Below, in pieces: positions 8,920 through 17,741 of a DNA stretch of 64,000 nucleotides. Each line of letters begins with the position of its first letter. The stretch's first letter is position 1. The position numbers were made by a program, and so were the translations under genes. The stretch spans positions 186,001 to 250,000 of the forward strand of contig NZ_JACJKW010000001.1 of NCBI RefSeq assembly GCF_016901775.1. Direction: 5' to 3'. This DNA comes from Intestinimonas butyriciproducens. Lineage in GTDB: Bacteria; Bacillota; Clostridia; Oscillospirales; Butyricicoccaceae. The notes beneath the pieces were generated by a model. That model searched no databases and was not told the DNA's origin. It saw nothing but the letters and a program-made list of their open reading frames with translations.

Positions 8920-9432
8920 TCATTCCTCTGCGGTGAAGCGGGAATGAATGTGTTTGACGATCAGATAGACCACAAGGGAAAAAGGCAGGGACAGCAGAAG
9001 GCTTTTCCCCGCCGTGAGCAATAGCCCTGGGGAATGGGCTTCATAGACCAGGGCATAAAAGAAGAAAAAGGACAAAAGGGTTTTGAACAGAGAGAGAAAA
9101 ATGCCGCACATCAGCAGCGTGGGGAACACTCTCCGCATATAGCGGGATGCAAAAAAACCTGCGCCCAAGCAGCCCAGGCTGTAATACATGGACAAAAGGG
9201 CTTCGGGGGCAGTGGAATTGACCGACAGAAGGATTCCCCCGGCAAAGCCGAAGATCGCTCCCACAAAGGGGCCCTCAAACAGGGCCACCGCTGCAAAAAG
9301 GAAGGGAAGCACATCGGGAGAGGCCTCCCACAGAACAAGGCGCGTGCCCCGGGAGGACTGAAGCAGAAAACACACAAGCAGAAGCAATGCATACAGAGCC
9401 ATCCGGCAGCGAAAATTTTTTCTTTCTTGCAT
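8920..9432 (-). CDS. mreD: Rod-shape determining membrane protein MreD
   Basis: A 170-residue polytopic protein with about five hydrophobic segments, for example LYALLLLVCFLLQ, VLPFLFAAVALFEG, and a C-terminal SLLLSLPFSLVVYLIV. MreD is an inner-membrane member of the elongasome and is recognised mainly by hydrophobic pattern and position between mreC and mrdA. It starts 4 bp after the mreC stop, so translation is probably coupled. No mreB lies in this cluster. Confidence 0.85.
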   Translation of the reverse strand: MQERKNFRCRMALYALLLLVCFLLQSSRGTRLVLWEASPDVLPFLFAAVALFEGPFVGAIFGFAGGILLSVNSTAPEALLSMYYSLGCLGAGFFASRYMRRVFPTLLMCGIFLSLFKTLLSFFFFYALVYEAHSPGLLLTAGKSLLLSLPFSLVVYLIVKHIHSRFTAEE

Positions 9433-9436
9433 GAGC

Positions 9437-10282
9437 TTACTCCGTGATGGTAAAGGACTTGATGATATATGCCTTTTTCAAAGAATCCAGCTGGGCGGCC
9501 GGTTTCACTTTGGCATAGGTGGAGATGCCGTGGCTTTCGGGGAGCACCTCGGTGATGGTGCCGATGAGCAGTCCCTTGGGGAAAATGCCGCCGTAGCCCG
9601 AGGTCTCCACCGTGTCGCCCACCAGCACATCGCTGTCGTTTTTCAGGTAGGACAGGCGCAGAAGTCCATCCTCCGCCAGGTCATAGCTGCCCTGGGCCAC
9701 CACCACTTCCCGGGTGCGGGAGATCACAGCACCCATTTTCAGGGAAATGTCGGTCACCGGTTTGACCTCGCAGAAGTTATAGCCCACGCTGGATACATAC
9801 CCCACCAGGCCGTCGCCTGTGACCACGGCGTCATTGACTTCGATGTCATCCTTTTCCCCCCGGCTGAGGGTATAGGTGGTGGAGACGCCGTCGCTGGAAA
9901 GACCGATCACCTCGGCCAGCTCGTATTCAAACTGGGAGTTTTTCCGGCGTAGACCGGCCAGCTCCCGCAGATAGGTGTTTTCGTCGATGGCGGCGTAATA
10001 TTCCCGCTCCTTCTGTTCCAGCTCCTGCACCCGCTTTTCCAGCTCCTGGTTTTCCTCCACCAGGCTGTCATAGCGGTAAAAATAGCCGAACACATCGCTG
10101 ACAAAATTCCCGGCCCGGGTCAGAGCCTGCTGCACCGGGGTCACCAGCACGCCGGTACCGTTGGTAAGAAAAGAGAGCCTGCCCGTGGCCAGGTTGAACC
10201 CCAGCAGCACCGAGGCGCACAAAAACAGGGCCAAAGCCCAGCAAAATAGTTTGGAAGAAAAAAGTTTCATGTTCTGCGGCAC
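9437..10282 (-). CDS. mreC: Rod-shape determining protein MreC
   Basis: Bitopic elongasome scaffold. A short cytoplasmic start and one transmembrane segment (FCWALALFLCASVLLGF) lead into a coiled coil (LVEENQELEKRVQELEQ, residues ~70-105). The beta-rich extracellular MreC domain follows (AEVIGLSSDGVSTTYTLSRG to the end). The 281 residues are typical. It starts 1 bp after the maf stop and is followed by mreD and mrdA, the usual elongation module. Confidence 0.93.
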   Translation of the reverse strand: MPQNMKLFSSKLFCWALALFLCASVLLGFNLATGRLSFLTNGTGVLVTPVQQALTRAGNFVSDVFGYFYRYDSLVEENQELEKRVQELEQKEREYYAAIDENTYLRELAGLRRKNSQFEYELAEVIGLSSDGVSTTYTLSRGEKDDIEVNDAVVTGDGLVGYVSSVGYNFCEVKPVTDISLKMGAVISRTREVVVAQGSYDLAEDGLLRLSYLKNDSDVLVGDTVETSGYGGIFPKGLLIGTITEVLPESHGISTYAKVKPAAQLDSLKKAYIIKSFTITE

Positions 10283-10283
10283 C

Positions 10284-10886
10284 TCACGCCGGATCGTTTG
10301 ACAGGGGCCCGCTGCCCCCTTCTCCCGCCCAGGGCAGCCCCATTTCCGAAAACAGCCGGGCCAGGGGCGCCAGAGGCAGGCCTACCACATTGTAAAAATC
10401 CCCTTCCACCCGCTGCACCAGTAAAGCGCCTTTGCTCTGGATGCCATAGGCGCCGGCCTTGTCCATGGGCTCGCCGGTGGAAAGATACCAATCGATCATG
10501 TCCCGGGACAGGGGGTAAAAGGTCACCGCCGTCTCTTCCCAATGGGTCAGGGTACGGCTGCGGCTCATGAGCACCAGGCCAGTGCACACCTTGTGGGTGC
10601 GGCCCGAGAGCATTTCCAGCATCTGACGGGCCTGGGCCAGAGTGCCCGGTTTGCCCAGAATGGTGTTTTCCAGACAGACCACGGTGTCGGCGGCCAGCAC
10701 CACATCCTCTTCCCCGGCCCCCTTTAAAGCGCTGCGGGCCTTTTGCAAAGCGATCTGGGTGACATAATCCTGAGGAAGGGCGGCGTTGCTCATTTCCTCA
10801 CAGTTCTGGGGGCGAACATCAAAAGCGAGCCCCAGCCCCCGCAGCAGCTGCCGGCGGCGGGGGGAGGCGGAAGCCAGAATCAGCAT
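10284..10886 (-). CDS. maf: Maf family nucleotide pyrophosphatase
   Basis: Cytoplasmic house-cleaning enzyme that hydrolyses non-canonical or methylated nucleoside triphosphates to monophosphates; some family members also affect septum formation. Signatures are SASPRR at residues 6-11, AADTVV with the metal and nucleotide Asp, and GAYGIQSKGALLV near the C-terminus. Length is 200 residues. It lies 9 bp after dut, another nucleotide-sanitising gene, and just before mreC. Confidence 0.93.
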   Translation of the reverse strand: MLILASASPRRRQLLRGLGLAFDVRPQNCEEMSNAALPQDYVTQIALQKARSALKGAGEEDVVLAADTVVCLENTILGKPGTLAQARQMLEMLSGRTHKVCTGLVLMSRSRTLTHWEETAVTFYPLSRDMIDWYLSTGEPMDKAGAYGIQSKGALLVQRVEGDFYNVVGLPLAPLARLFSEMGLPWAGEGGSGPLSNDPA

Positions 10887-10895
10887 AGGCCCTCC

Positions 10896-11348
10896 TTAGT
10901 TCCGGCCGGTGGAGCCGAAACCGCCGGCCCCCCGCTCTGTGGGATCCAGGGTTTCACAGGGCATGGGCTGGGCCTGCACCACCGGCACCACCATCAGCTG
11001 GGCGATCCGGTCGCCGTCCCGCACAGTGATGGGAGAGGAGGAAAGATTGATGACGCTGCACAGAATCTCTCCCCGGTAGTCGGTGTCGATGAGCCCCACT
11101 CCATTGGCCAAAGCCAGTCCCTGGCGGGTGGCAAGGCCGCTGCGGGCCAGTACCAGCCCGGCATGGAGGGGTGGCAGCTGAATGGCGATGCCCGTGGGGA
11201 TGGCGGCCCGCTCCATGGGCTTCAAAGTCATGGGTTCCAGGAGAAAAGCCCGCAGATCCATGGCACAGGAGCCAGGGGTGGCATATTGGGGCACAGGGGC
11301 CAGACGGCCCATTTTATCAGGGATACATTGTATTTTTAGTGTTTCCAT
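10896..11348 (-). CDS. dut: dUTP diphosphatase, trimeric type
   Basis: Hydrolyses dUTP to dUMP and pyrophosphate, which keeps uracil out of DNA and supplies dTMP synthesis. All five trimeric dUTPase motifs are visible: I PGSCAMDLRA, II ARSGLA, III GVGLIDTDYRGE (catalytic Asp), IV GDRIAQLM and V RGAGGFGSTG at the C-terminus. The 150 residues are full length. It lies in the run U32 peptidase, dut, maf. Confidence 0.96.
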   Translation of the reverse strand: METLKIQCIPDKMGRLAPVPQYATPGSCAMDLRAFLLEPMTLKPMERAAIPTGIAIQLPPLHAGLVLARSGLATRQGLALANGVGLIDTDYRGEILCSVINLSSSPITVRDGDRIAQLMVVPVVQAQPMPCETLDPTERGAGGFGSTGRN

Positions 11349-11411
11349 AGTACTCCTATCTTAACGCATCAGGCAGAAGATTTGGCGAACAAAAAGAAAA
11401 TTTTTATGGAT

Positions 11412-13508
11412 TTATTCCACGCCCCGGTAATAAAGACCCCGGGTGAAGCGTCCTTCCATGGCCAGGCCCTGGTCGTAGCGGCGGGCCACGGCGGCACATT
11501 CCTGGGCGCTTTCAGTGGTGAAGCACAGGCGGACATGGCGAAGGCCCAGACGGGTATAATCCTTCTTTTTGTCGCTGAGCACCACCGGTTCGCTGTTGTA
11601 GAGGGTGTTGCGGCATCCCGCCTCGGGAAAGAGGGGAAACTGGCGGCCGGTCTTGTCCGAAAGGAAATGCTGCCCTTCTTTGCAGGCGCATTTTCCCGCT
11701 CCCCGGCGGATGGCGCAGTTTTCAAAGATCATCAGGGGCAGACGGCCATAGACGATGGCTTCGCAGGGCAAAGCCTTGCTCACATCCCGCATCTGGGGGA
11801 AGGTCATTTCAAAAGACAGGGTGGCGCTTTGGAGCCCCTGGGCTTTCAGCTCTTTCAGCGCCTGGGAATTCATGATGTTCAGCCCAAAATCACCCCGCAG
11901 GGCAAAGCCGCTTTCCTTCAGAAGGGCGGCATGGCCCACATTGGAGCACACCACCTGGCCGATCCCCGCCTTTTTGCATTGGCGCAGCATCGCAAGGAAA
12001 GGAGGCCACTGGCTATCAAACATGATTCGGGGCAGAACCGCAGCCACCTGAATGCCCTTTTCCTCTTGCAGGGCGATGCACTCCGGCAGATGCCGGACGC
12101 ATTCCTCCAGGGGCAGATATATATAGTCCGGCTGGAGAACCAGAAGAGGGGCAGAAAGCTGGTCAAACCGCTGCACCTGGAAGATCAGGCCGGGCTCCCC
12201 CTGGTGTTCCAGACGCCGGGGACCGGGCTGCCACTCCCCTTCCCTCCGCCGGGGCGGCCGGCGGCGCAAAGAGGTAAGACCGTCCAGGCACTGGCGGCGC
12301 ATGGCGTTGATGGTGCTGGCCGGGATGCGCAGCATGGGGTCCAGAGTAATGTCCATCTTTTCCGGATAAAACACCGTGCCGCCGGTTTTGGACAGATTCC
12401 GTGCCACTTCTTCCTGGGTGGTGGCACGGGAAATGGCCCGTTCCGCCATAGGGGCCTGGGCTTCGTAGGAAAAACCGTCCCCATCGGTGGCGGTCAGCTT
12501 CATCTCCCGCCCATCCAGAGCGGTGAAGGACAAATGAATGGGCACCCGGGGCTCTTCCTTTCCCTCAAAGATCTGGCGGGCCTGGGCGTAAACGCCCCGG
12601 GCCGCCCGGGCATCCTCATCCCGGCGGACACCGAACATCTGGGGACCGGTTTTTCCTGTATAATACCCATCGGTAAAGCCGCTGCGGGAGAAAACCTGTT
12701 CCAGCTGCTGCATTTCCTCCTGGGTGGGGGCTCTTCCCTGCTGGATGGCCCGTTTGTAGATGCGGGTGACCAGAGCGGTGTATTCCGGCCGCTTCATCCG
12801 GCCTTCGATCTTGACGCAGGCCACCCCGGCCTGTTCCAGCTCCTGCAAGTGGGTGCACAGGGACAGATCCTTCAGGCTGAGCCAGGGAGCGGGCTTTCCG
12901 CCGTCGAAGCCATAGGCCATGCGGCAGGGCTGGGCGCACAGGCCCCGGTTGCCGCTGCGGCCGCCGATGGCAGCGGAGAGATAGCATTGGCCGGAATAGC
13001 ACATACACAAGGCGCCATGACAGAACACTTCGGTTTCGATGCCGCAGCGTTCTGTAATAAAGCGGATCTCATCCAAAGGCAGCTCCCGGGAGAGCACCAC
13101 CCGGGAAAAGCCCATCTCTTTGCAGGCAATGGCCCCCGCCAGATCATGGACGGTCATCTGGGTGGAGGCATGCACCGGCAGATCGGGGGCCAGAGCCCGC
13201 ACCATGCGCACTACGCCCAGATCCTGGACGATGACGGCGCTGGCGCCCTCCCGGTTCAGCGTAGCGATGAGGGAAGCGGCCTTTTGCAGTTCCCGGTCGG
13301 TGAGAAGGGTGTTCACCGTCACATAGGTGTGCACGCCCCGCAGGCGGCAATAGCGCAAAAGCTCGGGGAGCTCTTCTCCGGAAATGTTCTTGGCGCTGCG
13401 CCGGGCGTTAAAATCCCCGGCGCCGAAATAAATGGCGTCGGCGCCGCCGGCAATGGCGGCCATGGCCGATTCCAAAGAACCGGCAGGGCTCATCAGCTCC
13501 AAAGCCAT
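11412..13508 (-). CDS. U32 peptidase family protein, RlhA-like with DUF3656
   Basis: The N-terminal half is a U32 domain (LMSPAGSLESAMAAIAGGADAIYFG, then HASTQMTVHDLAGA and RVVLSRELPLDEI), with the cysteine cluster CHGALCMCYSGQCYLS followed by C-A-Q-P-C-R that in this family can hold an iron-sulfur centre. The C-terminal half resembles the DUF3656 region of E. coli RlhA. RlhA hydroxylates a 23S rRNA cytidine, and related TrhP proteins hydroxylate tRNA uridine, so an RNA-modifying role is more likely than proteolysis. It sits between zapA and dut. Which RNA is the substrate cannot be read from the sequence. Confidence 0.85.
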   Translation of the reverse strand: MALELMSPAGSLESAMAAIAGGADAIYFGAGDFNARRSAKNISGEELPELLRYCRLRGVHTYVTVNTLLTDRELQKAASLIATLNREGASAVIVQDLGVVRMVRALAPDLPVHASTQMTVHDLAGAIACKEMGFSRVVLSRELPLDEIRFITERCGIETEVFCHGALCMCYSGQCYLSAAIGGRSGNRGLCAQPCRMAYGFDGGKPAPWLSLKDLSLCTHLQELEQAGVACVKIEGRMKRPEYTALVTRIYKRAIQQGRAPTQEEMQQLEQVFSRSGFTDGYYTGKTGPQMFGVRRDEDARAARGVYAQARQIFEGKEEPRVPIHLSFTALDGREMKLTATDGDGFSYEAQAPMAERAISRATTQEEVARNLSKTGGTVFYPEKMDITLDPMLRIPASTINAMRRQCLDGLTSLRRRPPRRREGEWQPGPRRLEHQGEPGLIFQVQRFDQLSAPLLVLQPDYIYLPLEECVRHLPECIALQEEKGIQVAAVLPRIMFDSQWPPFLAMLRQCKKAGIGQVVCSNVGHAALLKESGFALRGDFGLNIMNSQALKELKAQGLQSATLSFEMTFPQMRDVSKALPCEAIVYGRLPLMIFENCAIRRGAGKCACKEGQHFLSDKTGRQFPLFPEAGCRNTLYNSEPVVLSDKKKDYTRLGLRHVRLCFTTESAQECAAVARRYDQGLAMEGRFTRGLYYRGVE

Positions 13509-13551
13509 GGCTTTTTCCTCCTTTGCCTGGTCTGTTTTTTGGGGTGTCCGG

Positions 13552-13845
13552 TTATCCCCGTTTCAGCCGGGCCAGCTCAGCCCGCAGGGAAGCGGCTTCA
13601 TCGGCGTATTCCCGGATCTGGCTGCGCAGGCTGTCCGAAGAGGCCTGGGCTTTATAATAATCGTCTGCAATATTCAAAGCGGCCATCACTGCCGCTGTCA
13701 AAGCCGAAAGATTGGCAGAACCATGCTGCACTTCCCGCAGTTTGCGGTCCACCAGCTCGGCGGTCTTTTTCACATATTGGGGGTCGTCATCGGCCAGAAG
13801 ATGATATTCCATGCCTCCAATGGTCACCGTCACTCGATTCTTCAC
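13552..13845 (-). CDS. zapA: Cell division protein ZapA
   Basis: Small FtsZ-ring bundling protein. It is 97 residues, with the N-terminal globular part KNRVTVTIGGMEYHLLADDDPQYV and a long C-terminal coiled coil (SLRSQIREYADEAASLRAELARLK). I chose the GTG start at the head of the conserved domain. The open frame extends further upstream but only through a GGCGGC/GCCGCC hairpin that lies close to the ribosome site. It is the first gene of the run that continues through the U32 peptidase to mrdA, fitting an envelope-growth cluster. Confidence 0.88.
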   Translation of the reverse strand: MKNRVTVTIGGMEYHLLADDDPQYVKKTAELVDRKLREVQHGSANLSALTAAVMAALNIADDYYKAQASSDSLRSQIREYADEAASLRAELARLKRG

Positions 13846-13953
13846 AGAAACCCGCCCTTTCCGGCGGCTTTGGCCGCCTTTTCTAAGGATAATATACCTA
13901 ATATAAAAGTATATCATAGGAACTGCTGTTTGTTAAGGGAAAAAACCCCCTTC

Positions 13954-13982
13954 TTGAGACGATGGACGGGCCGTGATACAAT
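13954..13982 (+). promoter_or_regulatory. Promoter of the CYTH-DUF3810 pair
   Basis: TTGAGA at 13954-13959 and TACAAT at 13977-13982, 17 bp apart. It diverges from zapA. Confidence 0.65.
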
Positions 13983-14050
13983 ACCCATATAAAATGGACA
14001 GGATCCACACGGTATGGCCGCAGATCATCTGCGGAGCAAAGGAGCAGACC

Positions 14051-14641
14051 ATGGAAATCGAAGTGAAGTACAAAGGTGAGGAAGGCATGGACCTGTTTGC
14101 CCATCCTCTTCTGGCTCCCTTTCTGGGGCCACGGAAGAAAACGCCCATGAGCGCCCTCTATTATGATACGCCGGAATCCGGCTGTGCCAAGGCCGGTTTT
14201 GCCCTGCGCCTGCGTCAGGAAGGGCCGGAGTCGGTGTGCACCGTCAAAGGCGGCGGAGTGCAGGATGGGGTAGCCCGCCGGGTGGAGATCGAAGAAAAGG
14301 CGGACACACTGGATCAAGGGGTACAGGCTCTGCTGAACCGATCCGATCTGCCGGAAAACTGGCGGGATGTTTTGAGAGGGCCCTTTCAGGAAAAGGCCCG
14401 GATGGAGTTTTGCCGCCTGTCCGCCCTGTTTTCCCGTGAGGGGCTGGTGGTGGAAGTGTGCAGGGATCAAGGGCGCATCCAGGCCGGAGACAAAGAGGCA
14501 CCCATCGACGAATGGGAGCTGGAACTGAAAGAGGGCCCCGAAGAGGAGTTTGACACCCTGCGCCGGGAACTGGAAAAGGGCCTGGGCCTGAAAGGCTGGG
14601 AAAAATCCAAATTCGCCCGGGCCATGGAGCTTCTGGCATGA
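14051..14641 (+). CDS. CYTH domain protein
   Basis: CYTH proteins form an eight-stranded tunnel that binds triphosphates with metal ions, and include inorganic triphosphatases and class IV adenylate cyclases. The N-terminal signature ExExK is present as MEIEVKYK. Charged strands follow (FALRLRQ, CTVKGGG, RVEIEEKA, WELELKEG, KSKFARAMEL), as expected for the tunnel. The ATG is chosen at this signature, 6 bp after GGAG. There is no CHAD domain. The substrate is unknown; triphosphatase is the commonest activity in stand-alone family members. Confidence 0.85.
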   Translation: MEIEVKYKGEEGMDLFAHPLLAPFLGPRKKTPMSALYYDTPESGCAKAGFALRLRQEGPESVCTVKGGGVQDGVARRVEIEEKADTLDQGVQALLNRSDLPENWRDVLRGPFQEKARMEFCRLSALFSREGLVVEVCRDQGRIQAGDKEAPIDEWELELKEGPEEEFDTLRRELEKGLGLKGWEKSKFARAMELLA

Positions 14642-15753
14642 GGGGGCGGAACATATTGACCTTTTTGAAAAGGAGCTATGGAAAACTGCGGCAGCTGTTG
14701 GGCCGGGCCCTTCCCGGAGCGTTGTGGGGCGGACTGTTCTGGTGCATCGTTTTACTGATGGGGCGCTTTTTCGGTGATGGCAGCCGGGCCATGGCCCGGG
14801 CGGTGACAGGGGCCATCGCCTTCTGCACCGAAAAGATCCCCCTTCCCCTTTCGGAGGTGTTTCTGGCCCTGGCCGCAGCGCTGGTGCTTTGGTTTCTTCT
14901 GGGCGGCGCCATCCGGGGAAAAGGCCGGGGATTTCTCCGGGGGCTCTGCTCTGTGGCGGCGCTGGCCCTTTGGCTGGGCGGTGCTTTTACCTTCCTGTGG
15001 GGCGTACAGTATCAGGCCCCTTCCCTGGCAGAGGAACTGGGCCTTTCCGTGCGGCCCCGGTCGGTGGATGAACTGATGGAAAGCGCCATGATCCTTGTCC
15101 GGCAGGCCAATGAGCTGGCCGATCAGGCGCCCCGGGAGGAAGACGGTACTTTTTTGGCGGGGGATTTTTCCGCCCTCAGCCAGGAGACCGGCGCCCAGTA
15201 TGAAAAACTGGGCGAAAGCTATCCGGTCTATGGAGCCGGTCGGGTGACTATGGCAAAGCAGGCCCGGCTGCTGGGGAAACTGATGCCCTGGGTGGGTATT
15301 GCAGGCTATTACTTCCCCTTTACCGCCGAACCCACTGTAGGGCCCACGGTGAGCACCCATCTGGCCTATAACATCGCCCATGAACAGGCTCACTGTCTGG
15401 GAGTGGCTCCTGAGGATGAAGCAGGCTTTTCTGCCTATCTGGCCTGTGTGACCAGCGATGACCCAGGGGTGCGGTACAGCGGCGTCATCAACGGCTATAT
15501 TTATCTGTCCAATGCCCTTTACGATGTGTCTCCGGAGCTGTCCTCCCTGCTCAGCAGTCAGGTGGGAGAAAATCTTCGCCGGGATATCCGGGCTCTCAAC
15601 GATTACCTCAGTCAGTTCGAAGGCCCGGCCAAAACGGCGGGCACGGCCGTCAACGATGCCTATCTGAAAGCCCAGAACCAGACCGCCGGCATCCAGAGTT
15701 ACGGCAATATGGCGGACTTGCTCATTGCCTATACGCTGGACGGTTTGGAATGA
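14638..15753 (+). CDS. DUF3810 membrane protein with a HExxH zinc-protease motif
   Basis: A 371-residue protein. It has two or three N-terminal transmembrane segments (LFWCIVLLMGRFF, VFLALAAALVLWFLLG, VAALALWLGGAFTFLWG) and then a large presumably extracellular domain carrying HEQAH in AYNIAHEQAHCLG. HExxH is the zinc-binding and catalytic motif of gluzincin-type metallopeptidases, and the downstream EDEAGFSAYLAC supplies acidic candidates for the third ligand. DUF3810 is the family I recognise. Substrate is unknown. Its ATG overlaps the CYTH stop (ATGA), so the two are translationally coupled. Confidence 0.85.
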   Translation: MRGRNILTFLKRSYGKLRQLLGRALPGALWGGLFWCIVLLMGRFFGDGSRAMARAVTGAIAFCTEKIPLPLSEVFLALAAALVLWFLLGGAIRGKGRGFLRGLCSVAALALWLGGAFTFLWGVQYQAPSLAEELGLSVRPRSVDELMESAMILVRQANELADQAPREEDGTFLAGDFSALSQETGAQYEKLGESYPVYGAGRVTMAKQARLLGKLMPWVGIAGYYFPFTAEPTVGPTVSTHLAYNIAHEQAHCLGVAPEDEAGFSAYLACVTSDDPGVRYSGVINGYIYLSNALYDVSPELSSLLSSQVGENLRRDIRALNDYLSQFEGPAKTAGTAVNDAYLKAQNQTAGIQSYGNMADLLIAYTLDGLE

Positions 15754-15785
15754 GAAATTTATGCAGAATGATGAATAAATAACTA

Positions 15786-15814
15786 TTGCAATTTTATGCG
15801 GAGTATCGTATAAT
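15786..15814 (+). promoter_or_regulatory. Promoter of the first binding-protein gene
   Basis: TTGCAA at 15786-15791 and TATAAT at 15809-15814, 17 bp spacing. Confidence 0.85.
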
Positions 15815-15866
15815 TATCCCATCAAAGACAACGCGGATGCATTTCAGATTGATGGAGGGAATTGCA

Positions 15867-16682
15867 ATGAAACTGCTGAAAAAACTCACCGCCCTGTTTT
15901 TGGCGGGTATCACCGCCGCCACTCTTACTGCCTGCACCAAGGAAGAGGGACAAAACGGAAACGGCTCCCAGAACCAGGAGGAGAAAGACCAGATCGTCCT
16001 GGGTACCTCGGCCGACTACGCTCCCTTTGAGTTTCACAAGATGGTCAACGGCGAGGACACCATCATGGGCTGCGATGTGGCCCTGGCCCAGAAGATCGCC
16101 GACGACATGGGCAAAGAGCTGGTAATCAAGGATATGGAATTTAACAGCCTGCTCAATGAACTGAACAATGGCACGGTGGATTTTGTCATCGCTTCCATGG
16201 CTCCCAATGAAGAGCGGAAGCAGCAGGTGGACTTTTCCGATTATTATTATACCGGCGGCATTTGCTGTCTGGTGCGGGCGGAAGATGTGGATACCTACAC
16301 CACCCCTGATAGCCTGGCCGGTCATTCGGTAGCGGCCCAGACCAGCTCTATCCATGAAGAAGTGGCCAAGGATCAGATGCCCGACTCTCCCCTGGTCTCT
16401 TTGGGCAAGGTGCCCGATATGATCATGCAGCTGAAAACCGGCAAGGTGGATGCTGTTCTGATGGATAAAGACACTGCCGATGGCTACCTGGCAGAGAACG
16501 ACGATCTGGCCCAGGCTTCCTTTGAGGTGTTTTATGAAGAGAGCACCTGCGCTGTGGCGGTGAAAAAGGGCAACACCCAGCTGCTGGAGCAAATCAATGA
16601 AACGGTGAAAGAAGTGAAGGAGCAGGGGCTGTTCGATCAGTATATGGAAGAAGCCAAGGCCCAGGCCCCTTCGGAGGAATGA
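15867..16682 (+). CDS. Amino-acid ABC transporter binding lipoprotein, first paralogue
   Basis: Family 3 solute-binding protein that captures polar amino acids outside the membrane. The signal peptide ends in lipobox LTAC (Cys at residue 23) and is followed by an acidic linker. The mature fold begins at QIVLGTSADYAPFEF and includes MGCDVALAQKIADDMGKEL, ERKQQVDFSDYYY and VAVKKGN. It is closely similar to the next gene but has its own promoter and no clear terminator after it. The start is ATG behind ATGGAGGG. The specificity-determining Arg seen in many family members is not obvious at the usual place, so the ligand is left open. Confidence 0.92.
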   Translation: MKLLKKLTALFLAGITAATLTACTKEEGQNGNGSQNQEEKDQIVLGTSADYAPFEFHKMVNGEDTIMGCDVALAQKIADDMGKELVIKDMEFNSLLNELNNGTVDFVIASMAPNEERKQQVDFSDYYYTGGICCLVRAEDVDTYTTPDSLAGHSVAAQTSSIHEEVAKDQMPDSPLVSLGKVPDMIMQLKTGKVDAVLMDKDTADGYLAENDDLAQASFEVFYEESTCAVAVKKGNTQLLEQINETVKEVKEQGLFDQYMEEAKAQAPSEE

Positions 16683-16764
16683 TTTTTTCACTCTTCCGTC
16701 ACATTGAACCAGTATTTTCCCTTTCCATTGGGGGATTTCATACAAGTTGATGGGTATTTTGCTA

Positions 16765-16793
16765 TTGAATCAATATGAATAGCGATGTATAAT
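16765..16793 (+). promoter_or_regulatory. Promoter of the second binding-protein gene
   Basis: TTGAAT at 16765-16770 and TATAAT at 16788-16793, 17 bp spacing. Confidence 0.85.
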
Positions 16794-16846
16794 TATTGCA
16801 CGCAATCAAAACGCCCCTTATGGGGATTACTGTGGAGGAAATGAAG

Positions 16847-17650
16847 ATGAAACTGAAGAAATTTGCAGCCTTGCTGCTGGCAGCTGTGATGACCCTTTCC
16901 ATGGCGGCCTGCACCAAGGAAGAAGGCCAGGCAGGCGGCGGTGAAAAGGAAGAGGAAAAGGACCAGCTGGTGCTGGGCACTTCCGCCGACTTTGCTCCCT
17001 ATGAGTTCCATAAGATGGTCGACGGCAAGGACACCATCCTGGGTTTCGATGTGGCTCTGGCCAAGAAGATCGCCGAAGAGATGGACAAAGAGCTGGTGAT
17101 CAAGGACATGGACTTCAACAGCCTGCTCAATGAGCTGAACAATGGCAGCGTTGATTTTGTGGCCGCCGGCCTGTCCCCCGATGAAGAGCGGAAAAAGCAG
17201 GTGGACTTCTCCGATCCTTATTATTTCGGTGAACAGTGCTGCATCATCCGCAAAGAGGATGCCGAAAAGTATACTTCCCTGGAATCTTTCAAAGACCAGC
17301 AGATCGCGGCCCAGACCGGTTCCATTCAGGAAGGCATCGCCAAGGAGCAGTTCCCCGGCTCTGTGCTGGTTTCCCTGCCCAAGCTGCCTGATGAGATCAT
17401 GTCCCTCAGCAGCGGCAAGGTAGAAGGCGTGATCGTGGAAGTGGCTGTGGCCAATGGCTTTATCGCCCAGAACCCCGATCTGATGATCGCCGATTTTGAG
17501 GTTCCCTATGACGCTACCGGCAGCTGCATTGCCGTGAAGAAGGGCAACACCGAGCTGCTGGATCACATCAATTCCGTCATCGCCGATGTGGTTGCTTCCG
17601 GCGAGATGGACGAGATGGTCAACCAGGCCAACCTGGATTCCGAGTATTAA
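16847..17650 (+). CDS. Amino-acid ABC transporter binding lipoprotein, second paralogue
   Basis: Second family 3 solute-binding protein. Lipobox MAAC (Cys at 22) is followed by the same TKEEGQ start of the mature protein as its neighbour. The shared blocks VLGTSADFAPYEFHKMV, FNSLLNELNNG and AVKKGNTELL show a tandem duplication. ATG at 16847 is preferred because GGAGG lies 8 bp upstream; the ATG at 16841 would be too close. It is followed by the permease and ATPase genes, so it is the more likely dedicated partner of this transporter. Confidence 0.93.
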   Translation: MKLKKFAALLLAAVMTLSMAACTKEEGQAGGGEKEEEKDQLVLGTSADFAPYEFHKMVDGKDTILGFDVALAKKIAEEMDKELVIKDMDFNSLLNELNNGSVDFVAAGLSPDEERKKQVDFSDPYYFGEQCCIIRKEDAEKYTSLESFKDQQIAAQTGSIQEGIAKEQFPGSVLVSLPKLPDEIMSLSSGKVEGVIVEVAVANGFIAQNPDLMIADFEVPYDATGSCIAVKKGNTELLDHINSVIADVVASGEMDEMVNQANLDSEY

Positions 17651-17660
17651 AAAAATACGG

Positions 17661-17687
17661 GCCGGACGGGGAGTCGCTCCGTCCGGC
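17661..17687 (+). terminator. Leaky terminator-like hairpin between binding protein and permease
   Basis: GCCGGACGG pairs with CCGTCCGGC but is followed by only a short T stretch. Partial termination or 3' protection here would give more binding protein than membrane subunits, a common arrangement. Confidence 0.5.
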
Positions 17688-17741
17688 TCTTGAGCACTTC
17701 CCAAGGCGAAAAACAGAGAGAGAACAAAGGAGGTTACCGGC

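Noticed and set aside
6556-9024. Very long open frame antisense to mrdA, and similar ones antisense to aspS, the U32 peptidase, pnp and nrdD
   Set aside because: They mirror GC-rich codons of recognised genes, have no ribosome sites and translate to low-complexity sequence.
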